DNA of 5,867 nucleotides, taken from Methanomicrobiales archaeon. Lineage in GTDB: Archaea; Halobacteriota; Methanomicrobia; Methanomicrobiales; JACTUA01. Shown piece by piece: positions 1-5,078 of the stretch. The notes below the pieces were generated by a model. It was not told the origin of the DNA, did no database searches, and saw nothing but the letters and a program-made list of their open reading frames with translations. The number at the start of each line of letters is the position of its first letter. Positions within the stretch are counted from its first letter, which is position 1. The position numbers were made by a program, and so were the translations under genes. Location: contig JAJRCY010000064.1 in NCBI GenBank assembly GCA_028678715.1, positions 1 through 5,867 of the forward strand, given 5' to 3'.

Positions 1-1092
1 CTGCCCTGGCGCCCGACCAACTCCAAGGTGGCGCGGATGATCTGCGACGTGTACACGTACGACGAGAAGCCCTACATCGGGGACCCGCGCTACATCCTGA
101 AGCGGACGCTGGAGCAGGCACAGAAGATGGGGTACGTCTTCAACACCGGCCCCGAGCTGGAGTTCTTCCTCTTCAAGATGCTGGACGGGAAGCCGTCCCT
201 GATCCCCCAGGACTCGGGTGCCTACTTTGACTTTGCCCCCATCGATCTTGCAGAAGACGTCCGCAGGCAGATTGTGCTTACCCTTGAGGACATGGGCTTC
301 GAGATCGAGGCCTCCCACCACGAGGTGGCGGCAGGGCAGCACGAGATTGACTTCAAGTACAGCGATGCCCTCCATACCGCCGACAATGTCATCACCTACC
401 GGATCGCGACGAAGACCATTGCGCTGCAGCAGGGCCTGCATGCCACGTTCATGGCCAAGCCGATCTTCGGGATCAACGGGAGCGGCATGCACACCCACTG
501 CTCTCTCGCAAAGGGTGGGAAGAACGCCTTCTATGATCCGAACAAGCCGAGGGATCTCTCCGATCCGTGCCTGCACTTCATTGGCGGCCTCCTCAGGCAC
601 GTGAAGGCGATTACGCGGGTGGCCAATCCCACCATCAACTCCTACAAGCGGCTGGTCCCGGGCTACGAGGCCCCCGTGTACATCAGCTGGTCGGTGACCA
701 ACCGTTCAGCCCTGATCCGGGTGCCGGCAGCCCGCGGTAACTCCACCCGCGCCGAGTTCCGGTCTCCGGACCCCACCTGCAACCCATACCTGACCTTTAC
801 CTGCATGCTGGCAGCCGGCCTGGACGGGATCAAGAATAAGATCTCCCCGCCCGCCAGCACTGATGTCAACATCTACCACCTGACCGACAGGGAGCGGAAA
901 CGGAGGAAGATCGATACCCTGCCCGGCGATCTCCCCTCGGCCATGCACGAACTCCGGAAGGACTCACTCCTCGCAGAGACCCTGGGTTCCCATATCATGG
1001 AGAACCTGGAGCGGATCACCACCATGGAGTGGGACTCCTTCCGTACCGCCGTGCACGGCTGGGAGCACCAGCAGTATCTGGACCGATACTGA
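1..1092 (+). CDS. glnA: Glutamine synthetase type I (alpha-like), 5'-truncated by the window edge
   Basis: Cytosolic enzyme making glutamine from glutamate, ammonium and ATP, as a dodecamer. The frame is open from base 1; 363 residues are present and about 80 are missing compared with a usual 440-450. Numbering from the first codon: PELEFF (51-56) supplies the metal-binding glutamates; EASHHEVAAGQHEI (103-116) carries further metal and glutamate ligands; GSGMHTH (160-166) is the ATP/glutamate region; NSYKRLVPGYEAP (213-225) holds the substrate arginine and the flap glutamate E223; NRSALIR (234-240) and RAEFRSPDP (250-258) complete the active site. The DLPPE motif around the adenylylated tyrosine of beta-type enzymes is absent (it reads NIYHLTDRE), so adenylylation is not expected. 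Control by 2-oxoglutarate and GlnK, known for methanogen enzymes, is likely but inferred. The GTG at 28 is an internal valine codon, not the start. The gene lies upstream of amtB-glnK in the same direction. Confidence 0.97.
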   Translation: MPWRPTNSKVARMICDVYTYDEKPYIGDPRYILKRTLEQAQKMGYVFNTGPELEFFLFKMLDGKPSLIPQDSGAYFDFAPIDLAEDVRRQIVLTLEDMGFEIEASHHEVAAGQHEIDFKYSDALHTADNVITYRIATKTIALQQGLHATFMAKPIFGINGSGMHTHCSLAKGGKNAFYDPNKPRDLSDPCLHFIGGLLRHVKAITRVANPTINSYKRLVPGYEAPVYISWSVTNRSALIRVPAARGNSTRAEFRSPDPTCNPYLTFTCMLAAGLDGIKNKISPPASTDVNIYHLTDRERKRRKIDTLPGDLPSAMHELRKDSLLAETLGSHIMENLERITTMEWDSFRTAVHGWEHQQYLDRY

Positions 1093-1093
1093 A

Positions 1094-1117
1094 TCTTTCT
1101 TTTCTCCCTGATTCTTG
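1094..1117 (+). terminator. Candidate pyrimidine/T-rich terminator of glnA
   Basis: A pyrimidine run rich in T (CTTTCTTTTCTCCC and the following GATTCTTG) begins two bases after the glnA stop. Archaeal termination often needs only T-rich stretches in the coding strand. There is no preceding hairpin. Assignment rests on position and base composition only. Confidence 0.35.
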
Positions 1118-1330
1118 TATCTCCGGTCATAAGGGGCGTCGGTTGGAGAAGTCAGGAGGGGATCTCCATCCCTCAGTTTCCACCTATCCTCTCAGAGGGG
1201 AGGGCAACGGGATGGGGTCTCCCCCTCCCTATCCCACCCGCGTGAGGATGGCGAGATCCCTCGGTGCCTGAGCCGGACCTGGATGGTTGTTTCGGTGGGG
1301 GGATGATCCAATTGTGCAGGCCAGTCCAAT
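1118..1330. other. Gene-free stretch between glnA and the amtB promoter
   Basis: No credible gene is seen here on either strand; the short open frames lack ribosome sites and recognisable protein. It does hold small GC hairpins: GGGAT-CTCC-ATCCC (1159-1172), and a nested one at 1209-1235 in which GGGAT pairs with ATCCC around GGGG-TCT-CCCC. They may be part of the glnA trailer or of no function. The purine/pyrimidine asymmetry is strong, so some pairing is expected by chance. Confidence 0.4.
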
Positions 1331-1336
1331 AGTTAG

Positions 1337-1344
1337 TATTAAAT
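1337..1344 (+). promoter_or_regulatory. Candidate TATA box of amtB-glnK
   Basis: TATTAAAT stands in the only A/T-rich island of this intergenic region. A start site about 25 bases downstream would fall near 1367, so the operator-like dyad at 1350-1363 would lie between TATA box and start, where a repressor can block polymerase. A second candidate, AATATAT at 1371-1377, would instead place transcription start near 1400 and the dyad just upstream of the TATA box. The sequence does not decide between them. Confidence 0.45.
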
Positions 1345-1349
1345 GGCAT

Positions 1350-1363
1350 GGAAGCTAACTTCC
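1350..1363. promoter_or_regulatory. Candidate NrpR operator (GGAA-N6-TTCC) for amtB-glnK
   Basis: The site reads GGAAGCTAACTTCC, an exact match to GGAA-N6-TTCC, the operator form described for the nitrogen repressor NrpR at nif and glnA of Methanococcus maripaludis. Twelve of the fourteen positions are palindromic. It sits within the promoter region of an ammonium transporter and P-II gene pair, which is the expected regulon: NrpR is released by 2-oxoglutarate under nitrogen limitation. That NrpR occurs in this genome is inference, since its gene is not in the window. Confidence 0.65.
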
Positions 1364-1419
1364 TTCCTACAATATATGAGGTGCATGGGTGACTGATTCA
1401 AGAACCACGATACCGATCT

Positions 1420-1461
1420 GCGGGGTGCCGCACCGTGCCCGCCAGGGCCGGAGCCCTCCGG
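1420..1461 (+). other. Structured leader just upstream of amtB
   Basis: Two adjacent hairpins can form in the presumed amtB leader. In the first, GCGGG (1420-1424) pairs with CCCGC (1438-1442), enclosing or alternating with GGTG-CCG-CACC (1424-1434). The second is CCGGA-GCCC-TCCGG (1448-1461). The octamer CCGGAGCC is also repeated directly at 1448-1455 and 1458-1465. The Shine-Dalgarno-like GGTGAT at 1466-1471 follows at once. No known riboswitch class is recognised. Confidence 0.3.
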
Positions 1462-1482
1462 AGCCGGTGATGGGTGAAACGT

Positions 1483-2682
1483 ATGGTACTGGATAGCGGT
1501 GATACGGCCTGGATCCTGGCCTCGACGGCGCTCGTCATGCTGATGACGCCCGGGGTGGGGTTCTTCTACGGCGGCATGGTCCGGCGCAAGAACGTCATCT
1601 CCATGATCGCCCTCTCATTCATTGTCTTTGCCCTCGTCAGCATCCAGTGGGTGCTCTATGGATACAGCCTCTCGTTCGGGCCCGACATGGGCGGTATCAT
1701 CGGCGGGCTGGATCTTGCCGGTCTCATGGGCGTGGGGCAGGATCCCTCCGGAACCTCGACTGTTCCGGCGCTTGCCTTCATGATGTACCAGCTGGTCTTT
1801 GCCACGGTGACCCTGGCCATCCTGACCTCGGTCTTTGCCGAGCGGGTGAAGATCTCGGCCTTTCTCGTCTTCGGCCTGCTCTGGACCACGCTCGTCTATG
1901 ACCCCCTGGCCCACTGGGTCTGGGGCGGGGGCTGGCTCTTTGGCCTGGGGGCCCTGGACTTTGCCGGGGGCACGGTGGTCCACATCTCCTCAGGCTTCTC
2001 GGCGCTCGCGATTGCCCTCGTCATCGGGAAGCGGAAGGGATTCGGGATCCACACGATGGAGCCTGCCAATATCCCGATGGCACTCCTGGGTGCAGCCATG
2101 CTCTGGTTCGGCTGGTTCGGTTTCAACGCCGGGAGCGCTCTCGCTGCAAACGGCCTGGCCGCCAACGCCTTCGTGGTGACGAACACCGCTGCTGCTGCAG
2201 GTGCCCTCTCATGGATGGCCGCTTCCTGGTACCATGGCCGGCCGGCATCGCTGGGTGTGGTCTCGGGTGCCGTCGCAGGCCTCGTGGCCATCACGCCGGC
2301 TGCAGGCTTTGTCGGTCCCCTGGCCGCCATCATGATCGGCGCCGTGGCCGGGATCTTCTGCTACGGCATGATGCTCCTCCGGATCCAGAAGGGGCTGGAC
2401 GAGTCCCTGGATGCATGGTCCATCCATGGCATGGGAGGCCTCTGGGGGGCCATCGCCACCGGTATCTTTGCATCCGCCGCTGTGAACTCGTACACGGGCC
2501 TCATCTATGGGAACGTGAGCCAGTTCATGGTCCAGATCGTGGCCGCTGGAGTGTCGGTGGGATACGCCTTCGTGGTCTCCTATGTCCTGGCACGGGTTGT
2601 GGATGCCACCATCGGCCTCCGGGTGACCGAGAACGAGGAGTACGTGGGCCTGGACATCTCCCAGCACGGGGAGAGGGCCTAG
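1483..2682 (+). CDS. amtB: Ammonium transporter, Amt/MEP/Rh family
   Basis: Integral membrane ammonium channel, 399 residues, normal for the family, with about eleven hydrophobic segments and no cleavable signal. Family signatures (numbered from this start): [16 protein letters not shown] (22-37), [13 protein letters not shown] (140-152) with the structural aspartate of the ammonium site, [13 protein letters not shown] (167-179) and WSIHGMGG (312-319) with the paired pore histidines H167 and H315, and [14 protein letters not shown] (211-224) with the pore phenylalanine and S218. The C-terminal tail ([20 protein letters not shown]) is the conserved cytosolic segment that contacts GlnK. The chosen ATG has SD-like GGTGA nine to five bases upstream and starts the usual MVLDxG; an in-frame GTG at 1474 would add three residues (a stop at 1468 excludes anything longer). 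It forms an operon with glnK, probably repressed through the GGAA-N6-TTCC dyad. Confidence 0.97.
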   Translation: MVLDSGDTAWILASTALVMLMTPGVGFFYGGMVRRKNVISMIALSFIVFALVSIQWVLYGYSLSFGPDMGGIIGGLDLAGLMGVGQDPSGTSTVPALAFMMYQLVFATVTLAILTSVFAERVKISAFLVFGLLWTTLVYDPLAHWVWGGGWLFGLGALDFAGGTVVHISSGFSALAIALVIGKRKGFGIHTMEPANIPMALLGAAMLWFGWFGFNAGSALAANGLAANAFVVTNTAAAAGALSWMAASWYHGRPASLGVVSGAVAGLVAITPAAGFVGPLAAIMIGAVAGIFCYGMMLLRIQKGLDESLDAWSIHGMGGLWGAIATGIFASAAVNSYTGLIYGNVSQFMVQIVAAGVSVGYAFVVSYVLARVVDATIGLRVTENEEYVGLDISQHGERA

Positions 2683-2697
2683 GAGGGAGGAGAAGCC

Positions 2698-3027
2698 ATG
2701 AAAATGATACAGGCCATCATCCGGCCGGAGAAGCTGGACGACGTGAAACGCGCCCTCGAAGAGAAGGGCTTTGTCGCCCTGACCATCATCGACGTGAAGG
2801 GCCGGGGTGAGCAGAAGGGCATCACCCTCCAGTACCGGGGGAAGAAGATGGAGGTGGACCTCCTCCCCAAGGTGAAGATCGAGATCGTCGTGAAGGACCA
2901 GGAGGCCGAGGCTGCTATCAGCACGATCCGGGCAACCGCCCGTACCGGCAGGATCGGGGACGGGAAGATCTTCGTCCTCCCGGTGGAGATGATGGCACGG
3001 GTCAGGACTGACGAGGTCTGGACCTGA
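2698..3027 (+). CDS. glnK: P-II family nitrogen regulatory protein GlnK
   Basis: Small trimeric signal protein, 109 residues, that binds ATP, ADP and 2-oxoglutarate and plugs AmtB when ammonium is plentiful; in methanogens P-II proteins also act on glutamine synthetase or nitrogenase. Numbering matches E. coli P-II without gaps: G37 and Q39, the T-loop GRGEQKGITLQYRGKKMEV (35-53), LPKVKIEIVV (56-65) with K58 and E62, TGRIGDGKIFV (83-93), and R101/R103 of the nucleotide site. Tyr46 is present but position 51, the uridylylated tyrosine of enteric P-II, is methionine. It begins 15 bases after amtB behind a strong SD (GGAGGGAGG, 2682-2690) that overlaps the amtB stop, so the two are cotranscribed. 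An ATG two codons later is a less likely start. The C-terminus is slightly short, ending TDEVWT. Confidence 0.97.
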   Translation: MKMIQAIIRPEKLDDVKRALEEKGFVALTIIDVKGRGEQKGITLQYRGKKMEVDLLPKVKIEIVVKDQEAEAAISTIRATARTGRIGDGKIFVLPVEMMARVRTDEVWT

Positions 3028-3032
3028 GCCGG

Positions 3033-3049
3033 TCTCCTCCATGGGGAGA
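3033..3049. terminator. Small hairpin between convergent glnK and the minus-strand operon
   Basis: TCTCCTCCATGGGGAGA can pair over seven base pairs (one G-U) around the loop CAT, and nearly fills the 22-base gap between two convergent stop codons. It could act from either strand. It has no T tract, which archaeal terminators normally need, so the role is doubtful. Confidence 0.25.
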
Positions 3050-3358
3050 TCAGTCGTTGCCCTGGGGTTCCCGTTCCAGGAGCAGGGAGCCGAAGACCAC
3101 CTTCTCCAGCACCTGGGCCACGTACTTCGCCTTCTGGGTATGCTCCATGTCCTCGTACCGGTGAATATCCGCATACACCTGGACACGGACAAGAGCGAAC
3201 CGCAGGTGGTCCAGGGTCTCTTCGTCAAACCCCTGGGTTTCCAGGTAGATGGGCTCCAGCAGGTCGGGGAGCCGGTTGATGTCGTCGAAGCATGCGGTGA
3301 TGGACGAATAGATGGGGAGGGGCTTTCCCGTCCCGGCCAGGATGCGTGCGTGGTCCAT
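3050..3358 (-). CDS. Small hypothetical protein, translationally coupled to mrp
   Basis: A protein of 102 residues that I do not recognise. Its ATG follows the mrp stop with no base between (TAG-ATG), with the purine run GAGGGATAG in front, so it is very probably cotranscribed and translationally coupled. It is predicted soluble: no signal peptide, no membrane segment, one cysteine (C23). Three amphipathic helices are plausible, around residues 17-39, 45-70 and 74-95, with many charged residues (FDEETLDHLRFALVRVQVYADIHRYEDMEHTQKAKYVAQVLEKVV). The helical pattern and position suggest a small partner or adaptor protein, perhaps linked to the Fe-S carrier upstream, but nothing in it shows a catalytic or metal site. 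That it is real is supported by the tight junction and its ending just short of the glnK stop on the opposite strand. Confidence 0.75.
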   Translation of the reverse strand: MDHARILAGTGKPLPIYSSITACFDDINRLPDLLEPIYLETQGFDEETLDHLRFALVRVQVYADIHRYEDMEHTQKAKYVAQVLEKVVFGSLLLEREPQGND

Positions 3359-4252
3359 CTATCCCTCGACCACCCTGACGAGCGCTTCCATCACCGCGTC
3401 GACGGCCTTCCAGGTGGGGTTCTCGGCCCCCCTGCGGATCACGAAGGGCCGGCCCTCGTCCCCTGCCTTGCGCATCTCGGGGTCCACGGGGATGGCCCCC
3501 AGGAACGGGACGCCCATCTCCTCGGCCGCCCGCTTCCCGCCCCCTTCTCCGAAGAGATCAATCTCCTTGCCGCAGTGGGGGCAGACCATGCCGCTCATGT
3601 TCTCGATGATGCCCAGGGTCCGGAACCCCATCTTCTCCACGAACTTCACCGCCTTCCGGGAGTCCACGGTGGAGACATCCTGCGGCGTGGTTACGATAAT
3701 CGCCCCGGTAACGTTGGGGGCCAGCTGGCCGATGGAGAGCGCCTCATCCCCCGTGCCGGGGGGGAGATCCACCACCAGGTAATCCAGGGTTCCCCAGTTC
3801 ACCTCTTCCAGGAACTGCCGGATGGCCACCATCTTCATGGGACCCCGCCAGATGATGGGGGTGCTGACATCGGGCAGCAGGAACGCCATGGAGATGGTGG
3901 AGAGGGACCCGGTGATCCGGATGGGCTCGATCAGATTCCCCAGCGTGGTGAGCTTCCGGTCCTGGATCCCCAGCATGATCGGGATGTTGGGGCCATGGAT
4001 GTCCAGGTCGAGAAGCCCCACCTGGTAGCCGTGGGAGGAGAGGGCATAGGCCAGGTTCACGGCCACCGTGGACTTCCCCACGCCCCCCTTGCCGGAGAGC
4101 ACGAGAATCACGTGCTTCACATCGATCTTTGCTTTCGGCGGGAGGCCGCTGCATTCCTGCGTCGTCGGGTCACGGGAGGGGCAGGTCTCGCAGACGCTGT
4201 CGCATCCCTCCGGGGCCTGTGCCTCCTTCTTTGCTACCTTCTTCTTGGACAT
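3359..4252 (-). CDS. mrp: Mrp/ApbC/Nbp35-family iron-sulfur cluster carrier ATPase
   Basis: Cytosolic P-loop ATPase of 297 residues that, by family knowledge, binds a transferable [4Fe-4S] cluster between two subunits and passes it to apo-proteins. The N-terminus (1-34) is lysine-rich and then has four cysteines, C17, C21, C24 and C34, resembling the N-terminal cluster site of Nbp35. There follow the deviant Walker A GKGGVGKST (54-62), DLDIHGPN (81-88), the IIWRGPMK segment (132-139), Walker B DYLVVDLPPGTGD (156-168), TTPQDVSTVDSRKA (187-200), and the CPHC motif (223-226) that holds the bridging cluster. The start at 4252 is chosen because GAGGAG lies six bases upstream and the cysteine region begins soon after; the frame stays open to 4471, but that extension is proline- and glycine-rich, unlike the family, and runs into the inverted-repeat element. 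It heads a two-gene operon with the hypothetical gene that follows. Confidence 0.93.
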   Translation of the reverse strand: MSKKKVAKKEAQAPEGCDSVCETCPSRDPTTQECSGLPPKAKIDVKHVILVLSGKGGVGKSTVAVNLAYALSSHGYQVGLLDLDIHGPNIPIMLGIQDRKLTTLGNLIEPIRITGSLSTISMAFLLPDVSTPIIWRGPMKMVAIRQFLEEVNWGTLDYLVVDLPPGTGDEALSIGQLAPNVTGAIIVTTPQDVSTVDSRKAVKFVEKMGFRTLGIIENMSGMVCPHCGKEIDLFGEGGGKRAAEEMGVPFLGAIPVDPEMRKAGDEGRPFVIRRGAENPTWKAVDAVMEALVRVVEG

Positions 4253-4310
4253 GGACTGCTCCTCGTGGGGGGGAAGATCCCTGTTTGCAGCATCAAATGT
4301 GACGCCGGAG

Positions 4311-4319
4311 TATGATAAA
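4311..4319 (-). promoter_or_regulatory. Candidate TATA box of the mrp operon
   Basis: Read on the minus strand, TTTATCATA lies in the only A/T-rich patch upstream of mrp. Transcription would begin about 25 bases downstream, near 4288, leaving a leader of about 36 bases that contains the GAGGAG ribosome site. Assignment is by position and composition only. Confidence 0.45.
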
Positions 4320-4365
4320 GGTGGGGGGTTGGACCTCATGACGTGACCATCGGTTTCCGAAAACA

Positions 4366-4385
4366 GGGGGACCTGGCGGTCCCCC
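4366..4385. repeat. Perfect hairpin at the left edge of the inverted-repeat element
   Basis: GGGGGACC (4366-4373) and GGTCCCCC (4378-4385) pair perfectly over eight base pairs around TGGC. Its right arm shares CCCCC (4381-4385) with the left terminal repeat of the larger element, so the two pairings exclude one another. Confidence 0.7.
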
Positions 4386-4504
4386 GCCGCGTGGGGCGCC
4401 CCCTTCCCCCCCCCGCCGTGACGATAGGGCCGGTTCGATTCTGGAGAGGCCGATAGTTCTTCTATTCCCAATCACCGGGGGGATGCCCACGCGGCGGGGG
4501 CGGT
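4377..4504. mobile_element. MITE-like or structured-RNA element with 15-base perfect terminal inverted repeats
   Basis: CCCCCGCCGCGTGGG (4381-4395) and CCCACGCGGCGGGGG (4486-4500) are perfect inverted repeats bounding 120 bases. Immediately outside each arm stands the same four bases, CGGT (4377-4380 and 4501-4504), as a target-site duplication would give. Inside the arms, after a symmetrical 3x3 mismatch, CCCCC (4399-4403) pairs with GGGGG (4478-4482), so the whole forms a stem of about 20 pairs with an apical loop of some 70 bases. The element holds no gene. It lies 60 bases after the trmO stop and about 130 bases before the mrp start. A non-autonomous mobile element and a structured non-coding RNA both fit; a single copy in view cannot decide. 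Confidence 0.5.
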
Positions 4505-4511
4505 AGCCCCC
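4496..4511. repeat. Perfect hairpin at the right edge of the inverted-repeat element
   Basis: GGGGGC (4496-4501) pairs perfectly with GCCCCC (4506-4511) around GGTA. The left arm shares GGGGG (4496-4500) with the right terminal repeat of the larger element, mirroring the arrangement of the hairpin at 4366-4385. Confidence 0.65.
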
Positions 4512-4560
4512 AAGAGTATCCCTGTCATAAGACCTGAACGATGGGAATACCGGGGCCCTC

Positions 4561-4983
4561 TCAAGGAGCACCCGGGGAGTCCGGGCAGTCCAGGTCACGG
4601 TGGAACGGCTTGATGTCCACGACGGGTGTCCCGTCGAATGCGTCCAGTCCCCGCACCGTCAGGCGGAGTCCCTCCGCCTTCACCAGGTCCACCAGGCACA
4701 GGCCGAGGGGATTGGGCCGTTCCGGGGACCGGGTGGCAAAGACACCGTGCTCCTTCGTGGAACCGGGGGGAGTTGCCGTGAGGGTATCCCGCCGGGACCG
4801 GTGGAGCCAGGTGAGGACGAACAGGTGCGGGTGATCGCCGATGTCCCGGATGCCCTCCGCACAGGCCGGGTTGATCTCGATGATCGATTCCACCGGTGAG
4901 AGCCTCCCCTGCCGGGGGGCTTCTCCCCGGTTCCGGAAGGGGGAGCGGACCACCCCGATGGACGTGAGTGCCATCTCCTGCAT
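4561..4983 (-). CDS. trmO: TrmO/TsaA-family tRNA (N6-threonylcarbamoyladenosine-37) N6-methyltransferase
   Basis: A single-domain protein of 140 residues of the UPF0066/TsaA family. The E. coli member, TrmO, uses S-adenosylmethionine to methylate t6A at position 37 of a threonine tRNA; the archaeal role is inferred from homology. Visible signatures: IGVVRSPF (9-16), EINPACAEGIRDIGDHPHLF (36-55), FVLTWLHRS (55-63), the family signature GVFATRSPERPNPLGL (80-95), and DAFDGTPVVDIKPF (114-127). The length suits archaeal forms, which lack the extra C-terminal domain of the E. coli protein. No SD precedes the ATG at 4983, so the message may be leaderless or nearly so; a second ATG at 4974 directly abuts AGGAG, too close to serve. 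It diverges from the phosphoribosyltransferase gene and stands apart from mrp, so it is probably its own transcription unit. Confidence 0.9.
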   Translation of the reverse strand: MQEMALTSIGVVRSPFRNRGEAPRQGRLSPVESIIEINPACAEGIRDIGDHPHLFVLTWLHRSRRDTLTATPPGSTKEHGVFATRSPERPNPLGLCLVDLVKAEGLRLTVRGLDAFDGTPVVDIKPFHRDLDCPDSPGAP

Positions 4984-5078
4984 CAGGGAGAGGTGGTCTT
5001 TCGGGGGAGAAAAAGGGCTGCTTTCAGGAGGGAAGCCTTATCCCCCTCCCGGCACAGGGATGGGTGAGGCGCAGGACC

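Noticed and set aside
1029..1271. Plus-strand small open frame overlapping the glnA end and the following intergenic region
   Set aside because: Half of it lies inside glnA in another frame; it has no ribosome site and a composition typical of chance frames.
2209..3228. Long minus-strand open frame (339 codons) opposite amtB and glnK
   Set aside because: It is the complement of two unmistakable genes on the plus strand. Its translation is low-complexity, rich in H, D, G and P, with no recognisable domain, as expected for antisense frames in GC-rich DNA.
3041..4315. Long plus-strand open frame (424 codons) opposite mrp and the small hypothetical gene
   Set aside because: The minus strand codes for a clear Mrp ATPase with Walker and CPHC motifs; the opposite translation is biased in composition and has no family features.
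4420..4460. A tRNA gene suggested by GGTTCGATTC
   Set aside because: The flanking stem pairs only partly, and no acceptor stem, D arm or anticodon arm can be built at the right distances. Only a T-loop-like motif remains.
4253..4471. N-terminal extension of mrp by 73 codons to an ATG at 4471
   Set aside because: The added segment is proline- and glycine-rich, reads through the inverted-repeat element and the candidate promoter, and is unlike the family. The ATG at 4252 has a good ribosome site.
4366..4511. A CRISPR array or REP cluster
   Set aside because: There are no regularly spaced direct repeats with spacers; the structure is one pair of long inverted repeats with two local hairpins.
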